Origin: UBA1227 sp963629305
GTDB lineage: Bacteria > Bacillota > Clostridia > Oscillospirales > Acutalibacteraceae
NCBI GenBank assembly: GCA_963629305.1
Contig: CAVGIJ010000008.1
Coordinates: 1-64,000, forward strand
Length of the DNA: 64,000 bases
Direction: 5' to 3'
Of the stretch, positions 8,753 to 18,028 are shown piece after piece. The notes under the pieces are model-generated. The model was not told the origin of the DNA. It saw nothing but the letters and a program-made list of their open reading frames with translations, and did not search any database. Made by a program: the position numbers and the translations under genes. The first letter of the stretch is position 1. Each line of letters opens with the position of its first letter.

Positions 8753-9886
8753 ATGAAACTTGGAACGCTATTAAAACTCGGGGCTTTGGGTGTTGCCGCT
8801 ACTACAGCTGCTGCCGGTTCCGTACTGATTACAACAAAAGCACTTAACAAGGTTTCCGGCGGATCGACTGTACATCCGACACCGGCACCTGTAAATGATA
8901 AGCCGACAGAAACTCCTGCACCGGAAATTATTCCTGCCAAAACGCCGGCAGAGCCGGTAACTCTTCCGCTTGTTGAGGAGACACCGAATCCTGCGCCGGC
9001 CGCCGAACCGATTGTGGAGGAGACAGCACCGGTTACCGATTATTCGGACATGCCTATGGATCTTCCTTATCTTGCAGGAAAGCTTGATGAGGATGAAAAG
9101 GATGCAGCGGATGTTGTTATAACACCGGCAGAGCAGAAAGCAGAAGAAGAGGCAGTAATCTCGGCTGCACCTGTAGCAGAGCCTGTTGCAGATCCTGTAG
9201 TACCTGCTGCGCCTGAGATAATACTCTCATCTGCTGAACCGATTATGGAAGAAGTGCCTGCAGCAGAGCCTCTTCTTGACCATGAGCCTGAAAAAACGGC
9301 AGAGACATTTGCTGATCTCAATCCTCACGAGCAGGGTTATGCAGTCGGTATGTCAGATATCGGCGGAGATGAACTTCCTCCGGCAGAGTCAACAAGCAGC
9401 TTTGCGGATTTTGCAGAGCCGGAACCTGTTCCTGTAACTTTCGGAGACCTAACTCCTGAAGAAGCAGTAACTGTTGAAGAGCCAACACCTGCTATAGTTG
9501 AACCGGCCGTTGTCGAAGAGACTCCGGCTGAACCGATTGATGCAGCTCCTATACCTGCTGCAGAGCCGGAAGTTCACGGTTCGACTGTTAAAATCGGAGA
9601 TGCAGTTGTTTCAGACAAGGCTGATGACGCCGCAATAAAGGCTGTTGTTGATGAGTTCCACGTTCCCGTTTCAAATCTTGTTTCCATAACAGCCGAAGGC
9701 AATATGCCAATGGTATTTGAGTTCCTTTATTCTGACATGAGAACAGATGCTACACTTATGAGCGTTTACTTTATCATGCCTGACGGAAAAGCAACTCTGC
9801 CGCCTGAAACTGACAGAGAGAACGTCCTTGCTTTCGGCAGAAACTTCATAACAGGAAATGAAGAGCTCAGAAAGTTTCTTGCATAA
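8753..9886 (+). CDS. membrane-anchored Pro/Ala/Glu-rich protein
   Basis: A 377-residue protein. GGAGG at 8738-8742 precedes the ATG at 8753; the in-frame ATG at 8732 lies before that site. An N-terminal hydrophobic helix (about residues 5-25) is followed by some 250 residues of acidic, low-complexity sequence built from EPV, PAAEP and VVEETP type repeats, likely unstructured. The last ~100 residues, from VHGSTVKIGDAVV, are ordinary in composition and probably form a folded domain. No family is recognised. It sits between GGDEF genes, but nothing shows a functional link. It could be an extracellular spacer protein or a cytosolic tether. Confidence 0.75.
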   Translation: MKLGTLLKLGALGVAATTAAAGSVLITTKALNKVSGGSTVHPTPAPVNDKPTETPAPEIIPAKTPAEPVTLPLVEETPNPAPAAEPIVEETAPVTDYSDMPMDLPYLAGKLDEDEKDAADVVITPAEQKAEEEAVISAAPVAEPVADPVVPAAPEIILSSAEPIMEEVPAAEPLLDHEPEKTAETFADLNPHEQGYAVGMSDIGGDELPPAESTSSFADFAEPEPVPVTFGDLTPEEAVTVEEPTPAIVEPAVVEETPAEPIDAAPIPAAEPEVHGSTVKIGDAVVSDKADDAAIKAVVDEFHVPVSNLVSITAEGNMPMVFEFLYSDMRTDATLMSVYFIMPDGKATLPPETDRENVLAFGRNFITGNEELRKFLA

Positions 9887-9922
9887 GCTTTAAGAATATT
9901 GACCGGTAAAACGGCATTAAAC

Positions 9923-9955
9923 AAAGCCCCCACAGAAATCTGTGGGGGCTTTAGA
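9923..9955. terminator. bidirectional terminator
   Basis: A perfect stem, AAAGCCCCCACAGA with its complement TCTGTGGGGGCTTT, with a 2-nt loop. It lies between the convergent Pro-rich gene and the second GGDEF gene. Confidence 0.85.
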
Positions 9956-9963
9956 ATATTAAC

Positions 9964-11163
9964 TCAGACTGTTGCATCTGAAAAACGTCTGCCCGAATTT
10001 TTAACCGGATTCAAGAGGTCGCTTGAGTATGCCGCATAGCAAAGAGGAGGTATTCCTCCGTCATGCCATACAATCTGATTACGGCCGTTTTCTTTTGCAA
10101 TGTAAAGATTGTTATCGACTTCGTGAATAAGCTCTTCCGAGGACATGCCCGGCTTATACGTCGCTACGCCGCCGCTTATCGTGACTTTTTTATTAAGATC
10201 AGCGGACAATTGAGTATTTTCAACAGTGGCACGAATTTGTTCGGCTCTTCTGAATGCCGGTGTGTCTTCCGCAGTCGGAAGAACGCATATGAATTCTTCT
10301 CCGCCGTATCTGCATACAACGTCAATATTTCTCACTGAACGTTTGAGTATGAATGCGAGACTCTTTATACAGTCGTCACCGGTTAAGTGACCGTAGGTAT
10401 CATTTACACTTTTGAAGTGGTCGATATCAAACATAAGAATTGAGAAGGTCTCCATTTCACCATTTTCCACCCTCTTGATACATTTGTCGAGGAATTCCAT
10501 GAGATAACGCCGATTGTATGCACCGCATAGCGGATCCTTCGTGGAGGCTTCTTCTATTTTATTCAGAAGTTCGTTTGCTTTTTTTTGGTTCTTGTCAAAG
10601 AATTTTGTAAGGTGTCTTAGGAAAATACCGACTCCGATGCCGGCAATAACAGACGAGAGACCGATATCAATATACGTTTTGTCTCCAAGCTCAGTAAAGC
10701 TGTCTATAAGACCAGGAAATGATTGGTCAAGTGTAATTGCGAACATAGATGCCGAGATATTCAATATAAACATGATTATCATCAGCAGGTTGTCGAGCAT
10801 CAATATGGTTGTTACTCCGGATACAATGAAGAAGAGCGGGATTCCGCTGTGTATTCCGCCTCCAAAAACATAGAGAGCGGGAATAAATATATTGCCCATG
10901 AAAAAGCAATAGGCAATATACATCCTTTTCAGCATAAAGACGGCATCATTGTGTTTTCCTACAAAGTAAAGGACCATAAGGAAAATGAAAGTTGCAATGT
11001 AAACCAATATACAATAGATATTTTTTTTCAAAAGCAGGGCGAGTATAAGATAAACTGAAACCGTGCAAAGGCCGAGATTTACCAGAAGAGAAAAGAATTT
11101 CTTCTTAAGATCCGCATTTTCAATACCCTGACCTTTTATAAAATCCATAATATTGAAAGCCAT
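9964..11163 (-). CDS. membrane diguanylate cyclase (GGDEF)
   Basis: A 399-residue protein with about six membrane segments in residues 20-190, then a short coiled linker and a C-terminal GGDEF domain. The active site is CRYGGEEF near residue 288 (GGEEF is a functional variant) and the I-site RNID sits five residues upstream. GGGAGGGG precedes the ATG at 11163. The membrane part contains ALYVFGGGIHSGIP, which aligns with ALYLTGGEIHCGIP in the adjacent gene; the two are therefore tandem duplicates. They lie 13 bp apart, in the same direction, as an operon. Confidence 0.9.
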   Translation of the reverse strand: MAFNIMDFIKGQGIENADLKKKFFSLLVNLGLCTVSVYLILALLLKKNIYCILVYIATFIFLMVLYFVGKHNDAVFMLKRMYIAYCFFMGNIFIPALYVFGGGIHSGIPLFFIVSGVTTILMLDNLLMIIMFILNISASMFAITLDQSFPGLIDSFTELGDKTYIDIGLSSVIAGIGVGIFLRHLTKFFDKNQKKANELLNKIEEASTKDPLCGAYNRRYLMEFLDKCIKRVENGEMETFSILMFDIDHFKSVNDTYGHLTGDDCIKSLAFILKRSVRNIDVVCRYGGEEFICVLPTAEDTPAFRRAEQIRATVENTQLSADLNKKVTISGGVATYKPGMSSEELIHEVDNNLYIAKENGRNQIVWHDGGIPPLCYAAYSSDLLNPVKNSGRRFSDATV

Positions 11164-11176
11164 TTTATCCCCTCCC

Positions 11177-12292
11177 TTAGCGTGTTATGCGATTTCTGCC
11201 TGCTTCTTTGGCAATATAGAGATTTTCATCCGCAATTTGCACCATTGCTTCCTCAGTCAGCCCGGGCTCAAATGTTGCAATGCCTCCGCTTATGGTTACA
11301 GGCTTGTCTGCGGGCAGATCCGGAGAAAGGTGTGACTGTGCAATACAATTGCGTATATTGTCGGCACGTTCAAAGGCCTCTTCATTATTCAGTCCGGGAA
11401 GAATCAGCAAAAACTCTTCACCGCCATACCGGGCAACAATTTCATTTCCGTGGCAGGACATTTTAATCATGTTGGAAATTGCCTTTAAGACATCATCACC
11501 TAAAAGATGCCCGTATGTGTCGTTTAGATTTTTAAACTTGTCAATATCGAACATAGCGATTGACAGGGGCTTTTTTGTTCTTTTTGCTACCTGCACCTGT
11601 TCACTTAGATATGAGTACATGTATCTTCTGTTGTAAACCGCCGTAAGGGGATCAACCGTTGATTGTTCCGCTACCTTTTTAATGGATTCGTTTACTACAT
11701 GATTTTCTTTTTGGTACATATTGAAAATGATTTTTGCAAGAATGCCGATGGCAATGCAAACCATCATGACGTTTGATGAGATTGCCTGAAATGCAAAATC
11801 CGTTACACCGTCTTCACCGATTGAAAAGGCCGGTACATCGACACAAACAAAGGGAAATCTCCATGATACATAAAATATGAACAGGTAGAAGAGACATTCG
11901 GCACCGGTAAGTATGATTCCCGGAATACCGTTTGCAAGGAAGAGCGTAAGAGCGATTCCAAGGCAAAAATAACTAGGTATGCCGCAATGTATTTCTCCGC
12001 CTGTGAGATACAGTGCGGGAAATATGAAGAAATTCACCACGGACAATGAGAACATTATTATCTTGTCTTGGTTGTGGCTCGAACGTATTCCCAAAAAGGC
12101 AAGCAACGGGAAAGCGAATGTCATTGTAGCCGAAACCATTATGGCCTCATATGATGAGTTGAGACTTATACATGCGATTACACCTGATATTCCGGCTAAA
12201 AAACCGCATGTGAAGATGATGTTGAAAAATCTTTGGCGTATAGGTAATTGTGAACCGTAGATTTTTGAAGCCGACGTTTTAAAAAAGCTCAT
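11177..12292 (-). CDS. membrane diguanylate cyclase (GGDEF), I-site lost
   Basis: A 371-residue paralogue of the downstream GGDEF protein, with the same layout: about six membrane helices, linker, GGDEF domain. The active site ARYGGEEF is intact, but the position of the inhibitory RxxD site reads HGNE, so product inhibition is probably absent. GGGAGG precedes the ATG at 12292; the TTG at 12313 lies before that site. It is first in a two-gene operon with its duplicate. The difference in I-sites suggests the pair gives one feedback-limited and one unrestrained source of cyclic-di-GMP (inference). Confidence 0.88.
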   Translation of the reverse strand: MSFFKTSASKIYGSQLPIRQRFFNIIFTCGFLAGISGVIACISLNSSYEAIMVSATMTFAFPLLAFLGIRSSHNQDKIIMFSLSVVNFFIFPALYLTGGEIHCGIPSYFCLGIALTLFLANGIPGIILTGAECLFYLFIFYVSWRFPFVCVDVPAFSIGEDGVTDFAFQAISSNVMMVCIAIGILAKIIFNMYQKENHVVNESIKKVAEQSTVDPLTAVYNRRYMYSYLSEQVQVAKRTKKPLSIAMFDIDKFKNLNDTYGHLLGDDVLKAISNMIKMSCHGNEIVARYGGEEFLLILPGLNNEEAFERADNIRNCIAQSHLSPDLPADKPVTISGGIATFEPGLTEEAMVQIADENLYIAKEAGRNRITR

Positions 12293-12322
12293 TTTGCCAA
12301 CACCTCCCAACAATAACAGAGA

Positions 12323-15055
12323 TTATTTTTCTGCATTTTCTTTTAACATACAACACTTTTTGTACTTCTTTCCGCTTCCGCACGGGCACGGATCATTAGG
12401 ACCGACCTTTGCGCCTTTACGTACAGGGCGTCTTGTTTCCGTTCCGTCGCCGCTGTTTGTTCCTGTCACTTTTGCGACCTGTTCGCGCTTTATTTCCTGT
12501 GATTTTGTTACTTTAACCGTGAAGAGCTGTTTTACAGTGTTTTCACGGATGGTAGCTGTCATTTCGTCGAACATATCAAAGCTTTCAAACTTGAACATTA
12601 CAACAGGGTCTTTTTGAGCATAAGCGCGAAGACCTATACCCTTTTTGAGCTCTTCCATGGCGTCAATGTGATCCATCCAGTTTATGTCAACGTTGCGCAA
12701 GAGAATCATACGCTCAAGATCTCTTGTGATTTCAGATGTGTTTTCCTCTTCCCGTTTTTCGTAGACCTCATGACCTTTTTTTGTAATGAGATCTTTTATT
12801 TCATCTGCTGAGAGACCTTCAAGGCTGTCATCCTTTGAGAGAATCCAGCCGAGGAATTTTTCTTTAAGACCTGCAAGGTTCCAGTCGACTTTGTCCGCAC
12901 TACTTGGACAGTACATGTCAACGCTGCCGTCTACGGTCTCATCAAACATGGTCATAATAGTGTCTTTAAGGTCTGCTTCATCAAGGACCTTGTCACGCTG
13001 GCTGTAGATGATTTCACGTTGTTTGTTCATGACGTCGTCGTATTGGAGAACGTGTTTACGTATTGCGTAGTTCTGTGACTCGAGTCTCTTTTGAGCGGAT
13101 TCCACTGTATTTGAAAGAATCTTTACTTCTATAGGAAGGTTTTCATCGACATTGAGAGTATCCATGATTCTGGTCATTCTCTCACCGCCGAAGAGTCGAA
13201 GCAGGTCATCCTCCATTGAGAGGAAGAACTGGCTTTCACCCGGGTCACCCTGACGTCCCGAACGTCCGCGAAGCTGATTGTCTATACGGCGTGATTCGTG
13301 ACGCTCCGTGCCGACAATGTAAAGTCCTCCGGCAGTACGGACAGCGTCGGCCTCATCTTTTATTTCATCTTTAAACTTTGCCTCAAGCTCTGCAAATTCA
13401 GAGCGGGCTTTGAGTATTTCCTCGTTGTCTGTGTCCGCAAATCCCATTGCTTCGGAAATGATTTCCTCTGAGTACCCCTTTTTGCGCAATTCTGATTTTG
13501 CAAGGAATTCGGGGTTTCCGCCGAGCATGATGTCGGTACCACGTCCTGCCATGTTAGTGGCAATGGTAACAGCACCGTATTTGCCGGCCTGCGCGATTAT
13601 TTCAGCCTCACGCTCATGGTTCTTTGCATTGAGGACTTCATGTTTTATACCGCGCTTTTTTAGCATTTTTGAAAGAAGCTCTGATTTTTCAATTGAAATT
13701 GTGCCGACAAGAACTGGCTGTCCTTTTTCGTGGCACTCACAGATTCTGTCGATTACGGCATTGAATTTTGCGTTTTCTGTTTTATAGACAACATCCGGGT
13801 TATCAATTCTTATCATGGGTTTGTTTGTGGGAACTTCAACCGGATAGAGGTTGTAGATTTCGGAGAATTCGTCTGCCTCTGTCATAGCGGTACCGGTCAT
13901 ACCTGCAAGCTTGTCATAAAGACGGAAGTAATTCTGGAACGTAATTGTTGCAAGTGTCTTTGATTCTCTGCGAACGTTTACGTGCTCCTTTGCCTCTATT
14001 GCCTGATGAAGGCCTTCGTTGTAGCGGCGGCCGAGCATGATACGTCCCGTGAATTCGTCGACAATTAAAACCTCACCGTCTTTTACAACGTAATCAATAT
14101 CTCTGTGCATAACACCGTGGGCCTTGATTGCCTGGTTGATATGGTGGAGAAGGGTTGAGTTTTCGGCATCCATGAGGTTTTCTATATTGAAATAGCTCTC
14201 TGCCTTTGCAACACCGGACTCTGAAAGAGTTGCGGTCTTTGCTTTTTCATCGACAATGAAGTCTCCGTCTCCGGTGCTCTCGTACTCGGCCTTTGAGTCA
14301 ACCTCTTTTACCTTTGTCATGGTAAGAGTCTGTACGAATTTATCCGCAAGGTTATAGAGCTCTGTAGACTCGGTTCCCATTCCCGAAATAATAAGCGGAG
14401 TTCTCGCTTCATCTATGAGGATGGAGTCTACTTCATCGACTATTGCATAAAACGGTTTGCGCTGAACCTTGTCTTTTTTATACTGAACCATGTTGTCACG
14501 AAGATAATCGAATCCGAATTCGTTGTTGGTTCCGTATGTTATGTCTGCGGCATATGCTTTTCTGCGCTCTTCTGTGTCAAGACCGTTTACGATAAGTCCG
14601 ACAGAAAGTCCGAGAAAGCGGTAAACCTTGCCCATCCACTCAGAGTCACGGCGTGCAAGGTAGTCGTTTACGGTTACAATATGTACACCGTTTCCCGCAA
14701 GTGCATTGAGGTATGCGGGGAGGGTGGCGACGAGTGTTTTACCTTCACCCGTTTTCATCTCGGAAATTCCGCCGTTGTGAAGAATAATACCGCCGACAAC
14801 CTGTACCGGATAATGCTTCATTCCGAGAACACGGTCAGATGCCTCACGGCATGCGGCGAAAGCTTCCGGGAGAATATCATCAAGAGTTTCTCCGCTTGCA
14901 AGTCTTTCTTTGAGTTTTGGCGTGACCGCTTTGAGTTCGTCATCACTCATTGCTTTGTATTCATCTTCAAGCTTTAAAACCGCATTTTTGAGCGGCTCCA
15001 TTTTTTTTACTTCCTTTGAAGAATAATCACCGAATATTTTTTTGAAAAGTCCCAT
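12323..15055 (-). CDS. secA: preprotein translocase ATPase SecA
   Basis: A 910-residue motor ATPase that pushes unfolded preproteins through SecYEG. It shows GDYSSKEVKKM at the N-terminus, Walker A MKTGEGKTL near residue 105, the DEAD-type VDEVDSILIDEARTPLI segment, the preprotein-binding insertion, the second helicase half with NMAGRGTDIMLGGN, RGRSGRQGDPG, and the C-terminal zinc tail PNDPCPCGSGKKYKKCC, which binds SecB or phospholipids in other bacteria. Full length and undamaged. GGAGAC precedes the ATG at 15055. Only 30 bp separate its stop from the GGDEF start codon, so readthrough is possible. Confidence 0.97.
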   Translation of the reverse strand: MGLFKKIFGDYSSKEVKKMEPLKNAVLKLEDEYKAMSDDELKAVTPKLKERLASGETLDDILPEAFAACREASDRVLGMKHYPVQVVGGIILHNGGISEMKTGEGKTLVATLPAYLNALAGNGVHIVTVNDYLARRDSEWMGKVYRFLGLSVGLIVNGLDTEERRKAYAADITYGTNNEFGFDYLRDNMVQYKKDKVQRKPFYAIVDEVDSILIDEARTPLIISGMGTESTELYNLADKFVQTLTMTKVKEVDSKAEYESTGDGDFIVDEKAKTATLSESGVAKAESYFNIENLMDAENSTLLHHINQAIKAHGVMHRDIDYVVKDGEVLIVDEFTGRIMLGRRYNEGLHQAIEAKEHVNVRRESKTLATITFQNYFRLYDKLAGMTGTAMTEADEFSEIYNLYPVEVPTNKPMIRIDNPDVVYKTENAKFNAVIDRICECHEKGQPVLVGTISIEKSELLSKMLKKRGIKHEVLNAKNHEREAEIIAQAGKYGAVTIATNMAGRGTDIMLGGNPEFLAKSELRKKGYSEEIISEAMGFADTDNEEILKARSEFAELEAKFKDEIKDEADAVRTAGGLYIVGTERHESRRIDNQLRGRSGRQGDPGESQFFLSMEDDLLRLFGGERMTRIMDTLNVDENLPIEVKILSNTVESAQKRLESQNYAIRKHVLQYDDVMNKQREIIYSQRDKVLDEADLKDTIMTMFDETVDGSVDMYCPSSADKVDWNLAGLKEKFLGWILSKDDSLEGLSADEIKDLITKKGHEVYEKREEENTSEITRDLERMILLRNVDINWMDHIDAMEELKKGIGLRAYAQKDPVVMFKFESFDMFDEMTATIRENTVKQLFTVKVTKSQEIKREQVAKVTGTNSGDGTETRRPVRKGAKVGPNDPCPCGSGKKYKKCCMLKENAEK

Positions 15056-15181
15056 TTTAAGACAAGTCTCCTTTGGTCATGAATATACATTTAATAGTAT
15101 ACCACGCATGCGGTGATTTTTGTAGAACTTTTTGTAATTATCGGGCGGATTGCAGAAAATGCGGAATCTGCAGCGCAATTA

Positions 15182-15204
15182 TGAATAATTATTCACGAAT
15201 ATTC
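15182..15204 (+). promoter_or_regulatory. ARG boxes (ArgR operator) upstream of argG
   Basis: A perfect palindrome TGAATAATTATTCA at 15182-15195, the core of the ArgR/AhrC operator consensus, followed by a half-similar GAATATTC at 15197-15204. A further weak match (TGCATAACAATGAATA at 15256-15271) overlaps the promoter spacer and -10. The arrangement fits cooperative repression by arginine-bound ArgR. Confidence 0.7.
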
Positions 15205-15245
15205 ACAAAAACAAAGATTTTATGCAAAATATATGCAAAAAGGGG

Positions 15246-15274
15246 TTGACTTTCTGCATAACAATGAATATAAT
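15246..15274 (+). promoter_or_regulatory. argGH promoter
   Basis: TTGACT at 15246-15251, 17-bp spacer, TATAAT at 15269-15274. It lies 55 bp before the argG ATG and carries a possible ARG half-site in the spacer, so repressor binding would block polymerase directly. Confidence 0.8.
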
Positions 15275-15328
15275 AGCCACATAATTCAAACACATCATTT
15301 ATTTCGAAACAAAAAAGAGGTAGTTAAA

Positions 15329-16561
15329 ATGGCAGTTAATAAGGAAAAAATAAAAAAGGTTGTTCTTGCATACTCAGGAGGGCTTGATACATCTATAATC
15401 ATTCCGTGGCTTAAGGAGAATTACAACAACTGTGAAGTAATCGCCGTATCGGGAGATGTAGGACAGGGAACAGAGCTTGACGGACTTGAGGAGAAAGCTC
15501 TCAAAACAGGTGCGTCGAAACTTTACATTGAAGACCTTAAGGAAGACTTCGTAAACGAATTTATTATTCCGTCACTTAAAATGGGGGCAAAGTACGAGGA
15601 TTATCTTCTCGGAACATCATTTGCACGTCCTATAATCGCAAAACGTCTTGTTGAAATTGCAAAGGCAGAGGGCGCTGACGCAATCTGTCACGGATGTACC
15701 GGTAAAGGAAACGACCAGGTTCGTTTTGAACTTGCAATAAAGGCTTTCGCGCCGGACATGGCTATCATTGCTCCGTGGCGTGAGTGGGACATAAAGTCAC
15801 GTGACGAGGAAATTGATTATGCTGAGGCACATCAGATACCTCTTAAGATAAACAGGGAGACAAACTACTCAAAGGACAAAAACCTTTGGCACCTTTCACA
15901 TGAAGGACTTGACCTTGAGGATCCTGCAAATGAGCCTCAGTACGAAAAGGAAGGCTTCCTTGAGATGGGAGTATCTCCGATAGATGCACCGGATGCTCCG
16001 ACATATATCTCACTTGATTTTGAAGCAGGTGTTCCGGTTGCCCTTGACGGCAAAAAGATGAGCCCGACGGAGATTATACTTGCCTTAAACGAGATTGGCG
16101 GAAAGAACGGCATAGGACTTCTCGACATCGTTGAAAACCGTCTTGTAGGTATGAAGAGCCGTGGCGTTTATGAAACTCCGGGCGGAACTATTCTTTATAA
16201 AGCACTCAATGTTCTTGAGACAATCTGTCTTGACAAATATACAGCACATGAGAAGGCAAAGCTTGCTATAACCTTCGGTGAACTCGTATACAACGGACAG
16301 TGGTATACACCGCTTCGTGAGGCTCTTTCCGCATTTGCAGATAAGGCCGAGGAGCACTGTACAGGTACAGTAAAGCTTAAACTTTACAAGGGAAATATCA
16401 TCAATGCAGGTGTTACATCGCCCTACTCACTTTACAACCCTGAAATTGCAACTTTTGACGAGGATGACGTTTACGATCAGACCGATTCCGCAGGATTTAT
16501 CAATCTTTTCGGTCTTCCGATCAAGGTTAAGGCAATGATGGAACAGAATAAAGAGGACTGA
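15329..16561 (+). CDS. argG: argininosuccinate synthase
   Basis: A 410-residue enzyme joining citrulline and aspartate with ATP in arginine synthesis. The P-loop AYSGGLDTSIIIPWL is at the N-terminus, followed by CHGCTGKGNDQVRFE and the citrulline/aspartate-binding region with APWREWDIKSR. AGAGG precedes the ATG at 15329; the frame stays open upstream to 15233, but that part covers the promoter and is not coding. It is followed 11 bp later by argH, so the last two steps of arginine synthesis are one operon under ARG boxes. Confidence 0.96.
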   Translation: MAVNKEKIKKVVLAYSGGLDTSIIIPWLKENYNNCEVIAVSGDVGQGTELDGLEEKALKTGASKLYIEDLKEDFVNEFIIPSLKMGAKYEDYLLGTSFARPIIAKRLVEIAKAEGADAICHGCTGKGNDQVRFELAIKAFAPDMAIIAPWREWDIKSRDEEIDYAEAHQIPLKINRETNYSKDKNLWHLSHEGLDLEDPANEPQYEKEGFLEMGVSPIDAPDAPTYISLDFEAGVPVALDGKKMSPTEIILALNEIGGKNGIGLLDIVENRLVGMKSRGVYETPGGTILYKALNVLETICLDKYTAHEKAKLAITFGELVYNGQWYTPLREALSAFADKAEEHCTGTVKLKLYKGNIINAGVTSPYSLYNPEIATFDEDDVYDQTDSAGFINLFGLPIKVKAMMEQNKED

Positions 16562-16572
16562 GGAGATTACCG

Positions 16573-17952
16573 ATGAAACTCTGGGCAGGACGTTTTTCAA
16601 AAGAAATTGATAAAAAAACAAATGATTTTAACTCAAGTATTTCCTTCGATAAGCGTATGTACAAAGAGGATATCACAGGCAGCATGGCTCATGCGACAAT
16701 GCTCGGTGCACAGGGAATCAATTCAAAGGAGGATACCGATAAAATACTCAGTGGGCTTCAGGGAATCCTTGATGACATTGAAAACGGTATACTCAAAATA
16801 GACCCCGACGCCGAGGATATCCACACATTTATTGAGGGCGAACTTACAAGTCGTATAGGTGACGCCGGAAAGAGACTACATACATCGCGCTCGCGTAATG
16901 ACCAAGTGGCGCTCGACATACGTCTCACCCTTGCAAATGAGTGTGACGAGGTACTGTCAAAGCTCTATGAACTTATAGATGTTCTCTGCAAAAAAGCCGA
17001 AATATACAGTGACACGGTTATGCCGGGGTATACACATCTTCAAAGGGCACAGCCTATTGTATTCGGACATCATCTTCTCGCATATGCCGAGATGCTTCTG
17101 CGCGATGTATCCCGTATAAAAGACGCAAAAGCTCGTATGATGAGCGCATGCCCTTTGGGCAGCGGTGCTCTTGCCGGAACTACTTATGATATTGATCGTT
17201 TTATGACGGCTGAGGCTTTGGGATTTGCAGGACCGTGCAGGAATTCGCTTGACGGTGTATCCGACAGGGATTTTTGTGTTGAGCTGTCGTCTGCACTTTC
17301 TCTTGTCATGGTTCATCTTTCACGCTTTGCGGAGGAGATTATTCTCTGGTGCTCGTGGGAATTCAAATTTGTTGAGCTTGATGATGCTTTTTCTACAGGT
17401 TCAAGTATTATGCCGCAAAAGAAAAACCCGGATATTGCCGAGCTTGTACGCGGTAAGTCGGGTCGTGTGTTCGGTGACCTTATGACTCTTCTTACAGTCA
17501 TGAAAGGAATTCCGCTCGCATACAACAAGGACATGCAGGAGGACAAAGAGGCAATTTTCGATGCTTTTGACACGGTAAAGATGTGTCTTACGGCATTTAC
17601 ACCTATGATAGATACAATGACAGTTCTCAAAGATAACATGAGAAAGGCTGCTGCAGGCGGTTTTATAAATGCAACAGACTGTGCGGACTTTCTTGTAGGA
17701 AAAGGACTGCCGTTCCGTGACGCGTACAAGGCAACAGGCGAACTCGTTGCAATGTGTATTTCAAAGGGTCTTACACTTGAAACACTTCCGCTTGAGGATT
17801 ACAAAGCTGTATGCGAATTGTTTGATGACGGGGTTTATGAGGCTATAAACCTTGAAAAATGTGTAAAGGATCGTACCGCATACGGTGCACCATCACCCGA
17901 AAATGTTGTCAAACAGGCAAAATTGATATCTTCTAACTATCTTCCGAAATAA
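16573..17952 (+). CDS. argH: argininosuccinate lyase
   Basis: A 459-residue enzyme of the fumarase/aspartase superfamily that splits argininosuccinate to arginine and fumarate. It has LHTSRSRNDQVALD (substrate-binding), GYTHLQRAQPI with the catalytic His, and the superfamily signature GSSIMPQKKNPD near residue 280. GGAG lies 9 bp before the ATG. It ends with the terminator at 17978. Confidence 0.96.
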   Translation: MKLWAGRFSKEIDKKTNDFNSSISFDKRMYKEDITGSMAHATMLGAQGINSKEDTDKILSGLQGILDDIENGILKIDPDAEDIHTFIEGELTSRIGDAGKRLHTSRSRNDQVALDIRLTLANECDEVLSKLYELIDVLCKKAEIYSDTVMPGYTHLQRAQPIVFGHHLLAYAEMLLRDVSRIKDAKARMMSACPLGSGALAGTTYDIDRFMTAEALGFAGPCRNSLDGVSDRDFCVELSSALSLVMVHLSRFAEEIILWCSWEFKFVELDDAFSTGSSIMPQKKNPDIAELVRGKSGRVFGDLMTLLTVMKGIPLAYNKDMQEDKEAIFDAFDTVKMCLTAFTPMIDTMTVLKDNMRKAAAGGFINATDCADFLVGKGLPFRDAYKATGELVAMCISKGLTLETLPLEDYKAVCELFDDGVYEAINLEKCVKDRTAYGAPSPENVVKQAKLISSNYLPK

Positions 17953-17977
17953 ATGAATTTGTCGAAATGACAAAGGG

Positions 17978-18013
17978 AAAAGAGCCGGAGCTTGTCACTC
18001 CGACTCTTTTTCT
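17978..18013. terminator. bidirectional terminator after argH
   Basis: AAAAGAGCCGGAG pairs with CTCCGACTCTTTT (one mismatch), 7-nt loop, T-rich on both strands. It serves the convergent argH and hydrolase genes. Confidence 0.85.
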
Positions 18014-18028
18014 TTATTGCTCGTAAAA

